DNA of 35,497 bases from Bacteroidales bacterium (GTDB taxonomy: Bacteria > Bacteroidota > Bacteroidia > Bacteroidales > UBA1556), in assembly GCA_015493685.1 (NCBI GenBank), contig WGCS01000187.1, positions 1-35,497 on the forward strand. Direction: 5' to 3'. Numbering within the stretch: position 1 is the stretch's first letter; each line of letters begins with the position of its first letter. The translations under genes were made by a program, and so were the position numbers. A model generated the notes under the pieces. That model was given only the letters and a program-made list of their open reading frames with translations, did not search any database and was not told the DNA's origin. Positions 8,181 to 16,909 of the stretch are shown here, piece by piece.

Positions 8181-9209
8181 ATGGAGAAAGAAATATTATT
8201 CGGGAAAACACTTGATGAGCTTAAAGAAGTAGCTGCAAAGGCAAATTTACCCAAATTTGCTGCCAAGCAAATGGCTGACTGGCTTTATAAAAAAGACATT
8301 GACAGCATTGATCAGATGAGCAATCTGAGTTTAAAAGCAAGAGAAGCACTAAAAAAAGAGTACACCTTTGGACTACAGTCGCCGGTAAGCCAAAGTGCTT
8401 CCAATGACGGCACCCGGAAATACCTTTTTAAAACGCCTTCCAATCAGTTTATAGAGACAGCATATATTCCTGAGACAAAGCGTAATACATTATGTGTATC
8501 CTCACAGGTAGGCTGTAAAATGGCTTGTGAATTTTGCATGACAGGAAGACAGAAATTTCATGGCAACCTCACTGCTGCAAGCATTCTTAATCAGCTCCGC
8601 TCGCTTCCTGAGTGGCATCAAGTAAGTAATATTGTATATATGGGCATGGGAGAACCTATGGACAATATTGATGAAGTACTCAAGAGTTTAGAAATACTTA
8701 CCGCTCCTTGGGGCATGGAAATTAGTCCCCGAAGAATCAATGTATCTACCATTGGCGTAATTCCTAATATGACCCGTTTTATCAATGAGTCGGAGGCTCA
8801 TTTGGCCATAAGTCTGCACTCCCCTTTTGATGATGAAAGGAAAAGTATTATGCCAATACAAAAAACATATCCCATCAAGGAAGTCATTGCTGAACTTAAA
8901 AAACATGACTGGTCCGGAAAAAGAAGACTTTCCTTTGAGTATATTGTTTTTGATGGATTAAACCATTCAGATCGGCATGTAAAAGAACTTGCCAAAATAT
9001 TAAATGGTTTAAAGTACCGTATCAACCTAATTCGCTTTCACCAGATTCCCGACAGCATATTACAATCGAGTATGGACGATCAGCTTTTAACCTTTCAGCG
9101 TAAACTCAAAGACAAAGGAATTATAACAACCATTAGAGCGTCGCGAGGACAAGATATTGATGCAGCCTGTGGACTTCTTAGTACAAAGGCAAAAAATCAA
9201 ACTAAATAA
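8181..9209 (+). CDS. rlmN: 23S rRNA (A2503-C2)/tRNA (A37-C2) methyltransferase RlmN
   Basis: This radical SAM enzyme methylates C2 of A2503 in 23S rRNA and A37 in some tRNAs. The 342-residue protein carries the cluster-binding CxxxCxxC as Cys112, Cys116 and Cys119 within VGCKMACEFCMTG. It has the GMGEP motif (YMGMGEPMDN) and a C-terminal Cys330 in DIDAACG that would form the methyl-transfer thiol together with a second cysteine. The N-terminal domain (about 1-90) fits the RlmN/Cfr family. It follows the methyltransferase gene by two bases, so it probably belongs to the same transcript. RlmN is preferred over Cfr on length and on the ordinary housekeeping setting. Confidence 0.96.
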   Translation: MEKEILFGKTLDELKEVAAKANLPKFAAKQMADWLYKKDIDSIDQMSNLSLKAREALKKEYTFGLQSPVSQSASNDGTRKYLFKTPSNQFIETAYIPETKRNTLCVSSQVGCKMACEFCMTGRQKFHGNLTAASILNQLRSLPEWHQVSNIVYMGMGEPMDNIDEVLKSLEILTAPWGMEISPRRINVSTIGVIPNMTRFINESEAHLAISLHSPFDDERKSIMPIQKTYPIKEVIAELKKHDWSGKRRLSFEYIVFDGLNHSDRHVKELAKILNGLKYRINLIRFHQIPDSILQSSMDDQLLTFQRKLKDKGIITTIRASRGQDIDAACGLLSTKAKNQTK

Positions 9210-9263
9210 TAATTTTTTTAAATTTATTTGTACTATTTTCAAGCAAAAGAAGTTAAGTAATTA

Positions 9264-10721
9264 ATGAATAGTAAAACCAAAATATCAGTTTATCTATTAA
9301 GTAGTATTTTTATACTTACACTACTATTGGCAGGCTCTTGCAAAAAAGCCAATCAGCTAACACAAGCTAAAGTTCAGCTTCAATTTTCAGCTGACACACT
9401 TCTTTTCGATACTCTTTTTACAACTATTGGTTCTTCAACACATACTTTATTGGTAACGAATAATGAAAGTCAGGCGGTAAATATATCGCAAATATATCTG
9501 GCAAATGGTTCTCAATCTAAATACAGAATGAATGTTGATGGCATAAGTGGATATTCAGTCTCAGATGTTAGAATAGAAGCCCACGACAGCATCTATATTT
9601 TTGTGGAAGTTACCATAGATCCTAATTCTGCTACAGGTCCTATGTTGGTAACCGACAGCATTATTTTCAATACCAATGGAAATATTCAGGATGTGGATTT
9701 AATAGCCTATGGAAGAGACGCCTATTTTATTCTTCCCAATACGCACATCAATGGATTGCCGCCATTTAATATAGTAGCCGGGGAACATACCGATACCACC
9801 TGGACCAATGATAAGCCGATTGTAATCTATGGTTACGCGGTAGTTGATTCTACGGCAACATTACACATCCAAGAAGGCACTCAAATCTATTTCCACAAGA
9901 ACTCAGGCCTTTGGGTTTATAAAGGAGGCTGCCTTAAAGTAATGGGAACTAAAGACAATCCCGTTAGCTTTGAAGGTGATCGGCCTGAGGATTATTATAA
10001 AAACTTACCCGGCCAATGGGATAGAATATGGATTAATGAAGGAAGTGTTGATAATGAAATAAATTATGCCATTATTAAAAATGGTTTTATAGGAATCCAA
10101 GCAGAGATATTACAACAGTCTATGGGTAATAAAATTAAAATTAATAATACCATTATTGAGAATATGTCGGGAGTTGGAATACTCAGTAAAGCCTATAACA
10201 TTGAGGGAAAAAATTTACTCATTGCCAATTGCAAACAATATAACCTGGCGCTAACGATGGGTGGAAGCTATGATTTCAACTATTGCAGCATTGCTAATTA
10301 CTGGAATTACAGCGTTCGAAAGACACCGGCCGTTTACCTCAACAATTATTATATGGATGCTAATAAAATTATTCATCCCTTTGATTTGACAAAAGCCAAT
10401 TTCTACAATTGCATTATCGTTGGTAGCAATGCGGAAGAACTTGTATTGGATAATAATGCCCAAGGAGGCAGTTTTAATTATCTTTTCGATCATGCTTTAC
10501 TAAAAACCCAACATATTGCAGGCAATACAAATTACTGGAAAGCAGTAATAAAAAACGAGAATCCTGATTTTATCAATGAGGGAAGCAACAACTACCACCT
10601 TGGGGCACAATCTGCAGCAATAGGAAAAGCCAAGGCCGGCATTTTACCCTTATTGGATTTGGATGGAGTGAGCCGAAATGTAGCCAATCCTGATTTGGGA
10701 GTGTATGAGTATGTCCCCTAA
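9264..10721 (+). CDS. Lipoprotein with predicted right-handed beta-helix
   Basis: The 485-residue protein starts with a lipoprotein signal peptide whose lipobox LLLAGSC places the acylated cysteine at residue 26. An N-terminal beta-sandwich-like segment (about 35-155) is followed by a Gly/Asn-rich region with repeated short strands. Examples are IYGYAVVDSTATLHIQEGT, KVMGTKDNPVSFEGD, NYAIIKNGFIGIQ and NNTIIENMSGVGI. This pattern is that of a parallel beta-helix (PbH1-type repeats), often found in right-handed pectate-lyase-like surface proteins. No catalytic residues can be named. It lies 54 bases after rlmN. Outer-membrane or periplasmic localisation is inferred. The role may be carbohydrate contact or purely structural. 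Confidence 0.85.
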   Translation: MNSKTKISVYLLSSIFILTLLLAGSCKKANQLTQAKVQLQFSADTLLFDTLFTTIGSSTHTLLVTNNESQAVNISQIYLANGSQSKYRMNVDGISGYSVSDVRIEAHDSIYIFVEVTIDPNSATGPMLVTDSIIFNTNGNIQDVDLIAYGRDAYFILPNTHINGLPPFNIVAGEHTDTTWTNDKPIVIYGYAVVDSTATLHIQEGTQIYFHKNSGLWVYKGGCLKVMGTKDNPVSFEGDRPEDYYKNLPGQWDRIWINEGSVDNEINYAIIKNGFIGIQAEILQQSMGNKIKINNTIIENMSGVGILSKAYNIEGKNLLIANCKQYNLALTMGGSYDFNYCSIANYWNYSVRKTPAVYLNNYYMDANKIIHPFDLTKANFYNCIIVGSNAEELVLDNNAQGGSFNYLFDHALLKTQHIAGNTNYWKAVIKNENPDFINEGSNNYHLGAQSAAIGKAKAGILPLLDLDGVSRNVANPDLGVYEYVP

Positions 10722-11032
10722 AAGTAACTATTGGTGATTTAATCCCCCATTAATTGGACAACATTACTCACTTATAAGCATAATCTTATCCCACTCTCTA
10801 TGAGCGTAAAAACCGATGAGAATTATTTTCAATACAACAGTCCTTAAAATAATATCTAGAGGTTGCGGCAGGGATAGAAGTGGCAGCTTGTTGGCTAGGG
10901 CAAAATGCGGCAGTTGGCGAGGGGAAGCTGGCGGAACAGAAGCTCTGCCCTCGCCATTACGATAGCATTGCCCTCGCTAACAACTATAACGAATAGCCCG
11001 TTCGACCGCCCTAAAAAATAAAAATAAAACCT
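10722..11032. other. Convergent intergenic region with a structured element
   Basis: This 311-base gap lies between the 3' ends of the beta-helix lipoprotein gene and yaaA. The first 140 bases are AT-rich with nothing recognisable. From 10861 to 11012 it holds a GC-richer, strongly structured block described separately. No gene is visible. Confidence 0.7.
10861..11012 (+). repeat. Structured intergenic element, possible Flavo-1-like RNA/repeat
   Basis: A 5' module (10861-10887, containing CAGGGATAGAAGTGGCAGC) and a 3' module (about 10984-11012, containing AATAGCCCG and CCGCCC) flank a large nested hairpin. The outer arms are 10888-10908 and 10965-10983, imperfect over about 19 pairs. The inner arms are GGCGAGGG (10916-10923) and CCCTCGCC (10948-10955). 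The module order resembles a repeat/RNA that I recall as frequent in flavobacterial intergenic DNA (possibly Rfam Flavo-1). That match is from memory and unverified. Confidence 0.55.
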
Positions 11033-11800
11033 TTAATTTCGTGTAAAAACCCATTCATCACCTTTGCTCAGGTGGTCGTTATATTCATAGCCTGCTTCGT
11101 TGAAAAGTTTGATTTCATCAGGAAGCGCTATCCTATTCTTCAAGATAAAAGAAGTCATAAATCCTCTAGCCTGCTTCGCATAAATGGTAATCATTTTATA
11201 CTGTCCATTTTTAAAATCTTTAAAAACAGGCGTGATAACTCTAGCCGATAATGACTTGGGTACTATCGCCTTAAAGTATTCATTAGAAGCTAAATTAACG
11301 AGCACATTTTCGTTGTTAGTATTGAGGGACTGTATAAGTTGTTGTTGTAATTTCTCTCCCCAAAAGTGGTATAAATTAGTAAAATAATCACTCTTTAAGG
11401 CGGTACCCATTTCCAAACGATAGGGCATAATGCCATCGAGGGGACGCAGCAAACCATATAATCCGGAAATTATATTCAGGTGATTTTGCGCATATTCCAG
11501 ATCCTGCTTAGAAAAAGAAGCTATGTTAATACCCTGAAATACAGCTCCATTGAAAGCAAAGATGGCGGGGATAGTATTTTTTGTTTCGAGAGGAAATGAC
11601 ATTTGCTGAAAGCGCTCAAAATTGAGTACCGCCAACTTATCACTAATTTTCATAAGTTTTGACAAATCCTCCGGAGTAAACGTTTTCATTAACTTAAGAA
11701 GCTCTTGCGATTGCTGTTGAAAGCGAGGCATTGTCGTTTTTATGGCAGGGATTTGTACTTCGGTATTAATATTTTTAGCGGGAGATATTACAATTTGCAT
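11033..11800 (-). CDS. yaaA: Peroxide stress protein YaaA (DUF328)
   Basis: The 255-residue protein belongs to the YaaA/DUF328 family, which in E. coli limits intracellular free iron and oxidative damage during hydrogen peroxide stress and has a DNA-binding HhH-containing fold. Recognition rests on the N-terminal ISPAKNIN, the central GLYGLLRPLDGIMPYRLEMG block, and the C-terminal YAKQARGFMTSFILKNRI block, all diagnostic. Length matches the family. It stands alone between the repeat element downstream and a long divergent promoter gap upstream. A TATTTTTG -7 box lies 74 bases before the start. Cytosolic location is expected. Regulation by an OxyR-type factor cannot be seen from the sequence. 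Confidence 0.95.
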   Translation of the reverse strand: MQIVISPAKNINTEVQIPAIKTTMPRFQQQSQELLKLMKTFTPEDLSKLMKISDKLAVLNFERFQQMSFPLETKNTIPAIFAFNGAVFQGINIASFSKQDLEYAQNHLNIISGLYGLLRPLDGIMPYRLEMGTALKSDYFTNLYHFWGEKLQQQLIQSLNTNNENVLVNLASNEYFKAIVPKSLSARVITPVFKDFKNGQYKMITIYAKQARGFMTSFILKNRIALPDEIKLFNEAGYEYNDHLSKGDEWVFTRN

Positions 11801-11873
11801 CTTTTGAAGTATTAATAATTTAGTTGAATTGCCTTGAACAATAATTGAATAATAGAATTACGATAATAGATTA

Positions 11874-11881
11874 CAAAAATA
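11874..11881 (-). promoter_or_regulatory. -7 promoter element of yaaA
   Basis: The minus strand reads TATTTTTG, matching TAnnTTTG, 73 bases before the yaaA ATG. The leader would be somewhat long, and no clear -33 element accompanies it. Confidence 0.4.
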
Positions 11882-12116
11882 GTCTATTTACTTAAATCAG
11901 CGCCAGAGATTATCTATTCCAAAGTCGGACGGTGCGCCATTGTTTAAGTTGCGCGATAATAGCTATTGACAACCAGTCATTTATGCAAGCTAATATCGAT
12001 TTCCAAAGGATTACACTGCAGCTGATATTTCGACTGCACTACTTTCTATTGACCTTTCTCAATATCAATACCCATTCCAGCTTTTTCGGCTGAAAGTCTT
12101 TGAGGATTAAAGGTAT

Positions 12117-12148
12117 TTGTTTTAGAAGTGGAAAAATTTGTATATTTG
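12117..12148 (+). promoter_or_regulatory. Full Bacteroidota promoter (TTG ... TATATTTG)
   Basis: TTG at 12117-12119 and TATATTTG at 12141-12148 are separated by 21 bases, a good fit to the -33/-7 pair of the Bacteroidota primary sigma factor. The ATG of the YkvA-fusion gene lies 26 bases beyond. This is the best promoter in the window. Confidence 0.68.
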
Positions 12149-12174
12149 AAATCTAAAATAATCACTTATAAATT

Positions 12175-13290
12175 ATGTTTACACTTTCAAAAGAAAATAA
12201 AGAAAAGTTTCAACAGCAGGTCAATAATATCGACAAACATGATGAGTCGAAGGTAAGGCAAAATATTGAAAAAGAGATTTCGATATTAGAGAATAAGATT
12301 AAGAAAAGGCCTTCACATAAGTTGGAACAACTAATCGAAAATACCAAATTACTTTATGAGATACTAAGCCGGAAGGACTTTCCTATCTCAGAATCCACAC
12401 GCAAATGGATTGTTTTTGGGCTAGGCTATTTAATTTCTGACATCGACTTAATACCGGACTCAATTCCCGGCATAGGCTATCTTGATGATGCCATGATTGT
12501 ATCGTGGGTGCTCAATATGATAGACCAAGATGTAACACGTTTTGAATATTTTAAGAAAGCTAAAAAGTATGCACAAGAAGGAAATATATTAAAGGAATTG
12601 GTGCAGGGAAATGGAGAACAGCTGATAATTCTTATTCCCGGTTTTTTGGAAAACAGCAGAAATGAAAAAGAGGACACTAAATGGCTTAAATCATTGCGTA
12701 GCATTGAACACAAATACCTTTCGACGGGCTATTCTTTACTCAATTGGAATATAGCCTATCTTCCTGAATTTAGCAATACAATAACCTTGATAGACCACAA
12801 ACTTAGTTTAAAACCCCAATATGACAGTGAAGCTTTTGGTATTGAATGGCAGCAGCTAAAACTTGATATGAATAATCTTGGAATAGCTTTATTAAAAGAC
12901 ATCAAAACGATAATAAAAACAAATCCTGAGAAAGAAATTATTATTATCGCCATAAATATTGGTTCAATAGCGGTTACAAAAGCCCTTAGTGAACTCGAAG
13001 ACGAGAGTATTAGTCGATTGTTTTTGTTGGGGGCAACAAGTACTGAAGATGAAATACAGAGAAGTATTTTTGGCAAATCAAACTATATTTACAATATATA
13101 TTCTACCAATGACCATGCAATACAATTTATTTACGATAACTACGAAGAAGGTTCAACAGCTTGTGGATTGAAATTTATTCGTAGCAGCAGTAAATCTTTG
13201 GTAAAAAATATTGACGCCGGAAAACAAATTGCACGACATCATGAATATAGGTATGAGTTGAGCAGTTTAATAATACAATGCTTGGAGTAA
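12175..13290 (+). CDS. YkvA (DUF1232) domain fused to a DUF726-like alpha/beta-hydrolase domain, nucleophile lost
   Basis: The 371-residue protein has three parts. The charged N-terminus (1-70) is probably helical. A YkvA/DUF1232 core spans about 76-112 and contains SDIDLIPDSIPGIGYLDD. The C-terminal domain (about 148-365) reads like an alpha/beta hydrolase of the DUF726/TMCO4 kind: IILIPGF (151-157) as first strand and oxyanion loop, IIIIAINIGSIAVTKAL (255-271) as the nucleophile elbow, LFLLGA (282-287), YSTND with Asp313 as candidate acid, and RHHEYRY with His355/356 as candidate base. The elbow, usually GHSLG, reads AINIG, so Asn261 stands where Ser is expected. This suggests a non-catalytic or re-purposed domain. 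The gene is monocistronic with its own promoter. The function is unknown; membrane association is inferred from YkvA proteins. Confidence 0.75.
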   Translation: MFTLSKENKEKFQQQVNNIDKHDESKVRQNIEKEISILENKIKKRPSHKLEQLIENTKLLYEILSRKDFPISESTRKWIVFGLGYLISDIDLIPDSIPGIGYLDDAMIVSWVLNMIDQDVTRFEYFKKAKKYAQEGNILKELVQGNGEQLIILIPGFLENSRNEKEDTKWLKSLRSIEHKYLSTGYSLLNWNIAYLPEFSNTITLIDHKLSLKPQYDSEAFGIEWQQLKLDMNNLGIALLKDIKTIIKTNPEKEIIIIAINIGSIAVTKALSELEDESISRLFLLGATSTEDEIQRSIFGKSNYIYNIYSTNDHAIQFIYDNYEEGSTACGLKFIRSSSKSLVKNIDAGKQIARHHEYRYELSSLIIQCLE

Positions 13291-13679
13291 ATTCCAAAAC
13301 TCCTTTTTACTCTTTCACTTGACAATATGTTGTTGGCTTTGGGCCGGCATGGTTCTTTTTTTATGCCACAATTTTATATTTACCTAGAATAGAGGATATT
13401 AATCACAGCTAATCTTACTCTCTTTCAATATTTATCTTACGGCAAAATTATTTTACAAAGTATCACGCTAAATATAGGCATGCTATGCAAGAGGTATAAT
13501 TATAGATTTAGATTTCCGGCCAGTTTAAGGCAGCAGCATACGATTACAGCATAGAAATAAATACTCCTTCTATTTTTATCATCTCTTTAGTATTTGATTC
13601 GTATCATCTCTATTTTCATTGGGAATTAAGGGCAAATAATAAACTTCGAACATCCACGACAAATCACTAATTTTGCTCC
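13291..13679. other. Intergenic gap upstream of the phosphatase-kdsD operon
   Basis: This 389-base gap contains no gene I can support. A weak dyad GGCAT/ATGCC with a T-run in its loop lies near 13348-13364 and could help terminate the preceding gene. The right end carries the -7 box at 13668-13675. The rest is AT-rich and unremarkable. Confidence 0.45.
13668..13675 (+). promoter_or_regulatory. -7-like element abutting the phosphatase start codon
   Basis: TAATTTTG matches TAnnTTTG but ends four bases before the ATG at 13680. If it is used, transcription would start at or just past the start codon, implying an almost leaderless mRNA. The start codon cannot move far downstream because the metal-binding HTDIHSH follows at residue 25. 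Confidence 0.38.
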
Positions 13680-14432
13680 ATGAGTTGGAAAAATTTTTTC
13701 AGGACAAAAAACACTGCACAATTGGTGGAAGCGCTTGATTTGGGCGTATTACATACCGATATTCATTCACACCTTATTCCCGGCATTGACGACGGCAGCA
13801 AGAGCATGGAAGAGAGTCTCAATCTTATTGAGCAGCTTTACGAATTGGGTTACCGAAAGTTGATCATTACGCCTCATATAATGAATGATTACTATAAAAA
13901 TACCCCTGAGATAATACATAAAGGGCTAGAGGAATTGCGCATACAATTGGAGAAAAATACTATTGCCATGGAGGTGGAAGTGGCAGCAGAATATATGTTA
14001 GACGATGGCTTTGAGGCCAAAATCAAGGCTGGCAATTTACTCACCTTCGGTGACAATTACATTCTTGTGGAAATGTCGTATATGGCTGAGCCTCCTAATT
14101 TGGCCTCTTTACTTTTTGAGCTTCAAACGGAGGGTTACCGCGTTGTATTGGCCCATCCCGAACGATATACATACTGGCATAACAACTTTAACAAATATCA
14201 GGAAATGGTAGATCGAGGGGTTATCCTACAAATGAATATCAATTCACTTACCGCTTGGTATAGTGAAGCCTCAAAACAGATAGCTCATAAACTTATCCGG
14301 GCAGATATGATTCGTCTTTTGGGAAGCGACTTACATAATCAGAACTACCTAAACGAATTAAAGAAATCGCGTTATATTCCTCTATTAAAAGACCTGCTTG
14401 CCAACCCTAAACTACTTAACACAAAGCTATAA
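13680..14432 (+). CDS. CpsB/YwqE-type tyrosine-protein phosphatase (PHP family)
   Basis: The 250-residue protein is a manganese-dependent PHP-fold phosphatase of the CpsB/Wzb-like YwqE group. This group dephosphorylates tyrosine residues on BY-kinases that control capsule or exopolysaccharide export. Metal ligands are visible: HTDIHSH at residues 25-31, GIDDGS at 35-40, TPH with His66, the Glu in VAAEYML, AHPERY, and SDLHN near the end. Length is normal. No tyrosine kinase (Wzc) or polysaccharide export gene is present in the window, so the substrate must be encoded elsewhere. kdsD follows 21 bases downstream, linking the gene to surface glycan synthesis. A histidinol-phosphatase role is less likely from the motif set. 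Confidence 0.88.
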   Translation: MSWKNFFRTKNTAQLVEALDLGVLHTDIHSHLIPGIDDGSKSMEESLNLIEQLYELGYRKLIITPHIMNDYYKNTPEIIHKGLEELRIQLEKNTIAMEVEVAAEYMLDDGFEAKIKAGNLLTFGDNYILVEMSYMAEPPNLASLLFELQTEGYRVVLAHPERYTYWHNNFNKYQEMVDRGVILQMNINSLTAWYSEASKQIAHKLIRADMIRLLGSDLHNQNYLNELKKSRYIPLLKDLLANPKLLNTKL

Positions 14433-14453
14433 AACTATTTAAGCCATAGCATT

Positions 14454-15416
14454 ATGAATAATAAGGAAATTTTAAGCATTGCCAAAAATGTAATCAGTGA
14501 AGAGATAAACGCATTGGAACAACTGAGCAATCAACTAAGCGAAGATTTCGTATCGGCGGTAAAACTAATCCATAATTCCAAAGGAAGACTAATAGTTACG
14601 GGTATAGGCAAGAGTGCTAATATAGCGACAAAAATAGTAGCTAGCTTTAACTCAACGGGGACGCCGGCAATATTTATGCATGCCGCTGATGCCATTCATG
14701 GCGACTTAGGTATTGTACAAGATGATGATGTGGTAATGTGTATCTCAAAATCGGGCAATACGCCAGAGATAAAAGTGTTAGTACCATTACTTAAATCCTT
14801 GGGTAACAAACTTATTGCCAATGTAGGAAATTTAAACTCATTTTTGGCCAAACATGCCGATTATGTCCTCGACAGCAGTGTTAGCAAAGAAGCCTGCCCC
14901 AACAACCTGGCGCCCACTTCCAGTACAACAGCCCAGTTGGTGATGGGTGACGCTTTGGTAGTTGCATTATTGCAGATGCGCGGTTTTACCGACCGCGATT
15001 TCGCCAAATATCATCCAGGAGGAAGCTTGGGAAAACAGCTCTATTTAAGTGTAGAGGACCTATGTATTAACAATGAGAAACCGCAAGTAAAATTAGAGGC
15101 AGGCATTAGAGATGTAATTATTGAAATCTCATCAAAGCGATTGGGAGCCACTGCTGTTATTGACGAGGGTAAACTTCTAGGAATAATTACCGATGGAGAT
15201 ATTCGCCGTATGATGCAAAATTTTGATCATGTTGACAATCTAAAAGCAATGGACATTATGAGTGCTAATCCCCAAAAAATAGAAGCCTCAATTCTGGCAG
15301 TAGAAGCATTAAAAATTATGAAAGAAAAAAATATCACTCAATTGCTAGTTCTTAAAAAAGGGAACTATTTTGGGGTAATTCATCTCCATGACATCCTTAA
15401 AGAAGGAATATTATAG
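14454..15416 (+). CDS. kdsD: D-arabinose-5-phosphate isomerase (SIS + two CBS domains)
   Basis: The enzyme interconverts D-ribulose 5-phosphate and D-arabinose 5-phosphate, the first step towards Kdo for lipopolysaccharide. The 320-residue protein has a SIS domain (about 30-180) with VTGIGKSANIA, STGTPA, HGDLGIV, ISKSGNTPE, LAPTSSTT, GDALVVALL and YHPGGSLGK, all characteristic of KdsD/KpsF. A tandem CBS pair (about 205-320) follows, with GIITDGDIRR and GVIHLHDILKEGI. It lies 21 bases after the PHP phosphatase, so both are probably one operon. It indicates that the organism makes a Kdo-containing outer membrane or capsule. The symbol kpsF would be the alternative if the pathway is capsular. 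Confidence 0.95.
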   Translation: MNNKEILSIAKNVISEEINALEQLSNQLSEDFVSAVKLIHNSKGRLIVTGIGKSANIATKIVASFNSTGTPAIFMHAADAIHGDLGIVQDDDVVMCISKSGNTPEIKVLVPLLKSLGNKLIANVGNLNSFLAKHADYVLDSSVSKEACPNNLAPTSSTTAQLVMGDALVVALLQMRGFTDRDFAKYHPGGSLGKQLYLSVEDLCINNEKPQVKLEAGIRDVIIEISSKRLGATAVIDEGKLLGIITDGDIRRMMQNFDHVDNLKAMDIMSANPQKIEASILAVEALKIMKEKNITQLLVLKKGNYFGVIHLHDILKEGIL

Positions 15417-15484
15417 AATAACATTAAAATTAACCAATACTAAACATAAATTAATATTAAAGATTAACACTAAAAACAAAGCCC

Positions 15485-16909
15485 ATGAAATACCTAAAAA
15501 TAATCCTCAGCCTATTGCTAATATTAAACTTTACTGTTCAGAATGTATATTCACAAAAAACAAAATTAGATAGACGATTAGGCAAAACGCAATCGGAAGA
15601 TCTCAAGGAACAAGTTGGTATATATCCCAATAAGGCAATGACAAAATACATAAGCGCTGTTGGCAACAAGCTCGTAGTACAACTTGATAGCGCCAAATTT
15701 GATTATCACTTTACCATACTCGACGATAGTACTCCCAATGCATTTGCCCTGCCGGGTGGATATATTTATATTAGCAGAGGAATGATACCTCTATTGCAGA
15801 ACGAAGATGAACTTGCCTGTGTCCTGGGCCACGAGATTATACATGCCCAAAATAGACATGGGATAAAAAAGATACGCCGAAAGATAATTCCTCTTGTACT
15901 AGAAATACCGGGCAATTTGGTAGGGATATTAAATCAAGGACTCGGAGCACTTGTCAATGCTCCCATCGAGATTCCCGATAAAGTTATAGATGCTACCCAA
16001 AGCAGACAACTGGAAAGTCAAGCCGATCATCAAGGGATTATCCTTGCTGCAAAGGCAGGCTATAATCCCGAAGCCTTATCACCTACACTGGATCGCTTAT
16101 CTAGTTTTATTGAGGCCTCGACAGGTAAAGCAGAACAAAGGAGCTATTTTAACGACCATCCTTATACTGCCAACCGCAACAAAAGAATTGATAAATTAAG
16201 TACACACTTAAACGTTGCCGATAAAAATAGCATCAGCAAGGATTTTATGCACGAATTTGATGGAATTGACTATGGTGATAATCCCACAAAAGGAATTATC
16301 ATTAAAAGCAGCTATATAGATTTATCACACAATTATCGTATTCTCTTTCCCAACTCATGGAAGATAAAAAAAGGAAAGCAAGAAGTAATTGCTTTCAACA
16401 AAAGTAAAACGGCCACAATAACTTGCAAAGAAGCAAGCTCATTTAACAATACAAAAGAGGCAGGCATTCATTTTGTAAAAGAACTATCAAAAGGGGCTAA
16501 AAGATACCTCCGCGACAGCAAACCAATTGTTGTCAATGGCAAATCAGCTTATCTGGTAAGTATGGTAGAAAATAATAGAAACAAAAACATTTATGCCTAT
16601 TCACTATGGATGCCTGTTGGAAAAAGAATATTCCAAATTAAAGCCATTGGCACCCAAGACTTATTGAAACTTGTTGAGAAAAGTGCCGCCAGCATACGCC
16701 CACTTGATAAAAAAGACAAAAAACTTATCACTAGAAAACGTATTAGAATTGTGAAAAGTACCGGTAATGAAACCATCATTGAGCTAAGTAAGCGAACACA
16801 TAATTATTTAAGTCCTGAACTAACAGGTATTATTAATGATATTGATATTAATAAAAGTCTCAAAAAAGGAAAAGAAATCAAAATTGTTGTTGAGGAAGCC
16901 TATTTTTAA
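15485..16909 (+). CDS. Secreted M48-family zinc metalloprotease (BepA/YfgC-like)
   Basis: The 474-residue protein has a signal peptide ending near residue 23 (NVYSQ). The M48 catalytic domain carries the zinc-binding HEIIH at 116-120 and the third ligand Glu177 in ESQAD. NAFALPGGYIYISRG (85-99) is the usual strand upstream. The C-terminal half (about 255-474) holds a domain seen in Gram-negative periplasmic M48 proteases, ending with a LysM-like segment (ETIIELSKRT, then KGKEIKIV). Such proteins help quality control of outer-membrane assembly. The gene follows kdsD by 68 bases on the same strand, possibly in the same transcript. Its last 15 coding bases and stop codon are duplicated immediately downstream. 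Confidence 0.92.
   Translation: MKYLKIILSLLLILNFTVQNVYSQKTKLDRRLGKTQSEDLKEQVGIYPNKAMTKYISAVGNKLVVQLDSAKFDYHFTILDDSTPNAFALPGGYIYISRGMIPLLQNEDELACVLGHEIIHAQNRHGIKKIRRKIIPLVLEIPGNLVGILNQGLGALVNAPIEIPDKVIDATQSRQLESQADHQGIILAAKAGYNPEALSPTLDRLSSFIEASTGKAEQRSYFNDHPYTANRNKRIDKLSTHLNVADKNSISKDFMHEFDGIDYGDNPTKGIIIKSSYIDLSHNYRILFPNSWKIKKGKQEVIAFNKSKTATITCKEASSFNNTKEAGIHFVKELSKGAKRYLRDSKPIVVNGKSAYLVSMVENNRNKNIYAYSLWMPVGKRIFQIKAIGTQDLLKLVEKSAASIRPLDKKDKKLITRKRIRIVKSTGNETIIELSKRTHNYLSPELTGIINDIDINKSLKKGKEIKIVVEEAYF

Larger units (their letters stand above)
11801..12174. other. Divergent promoter region, yaaA / YkvA-fusion gene
   Basis: This 374-base gap is flanked by divergent genes, with a candidate promoter at each side (11874-11881 minus; 12117-12148 plus). 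The middle part, about 11900-12110, has somewhat higher GC but no frame, tRNA or clear dyad that I can defend. Confidence 0.5.
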
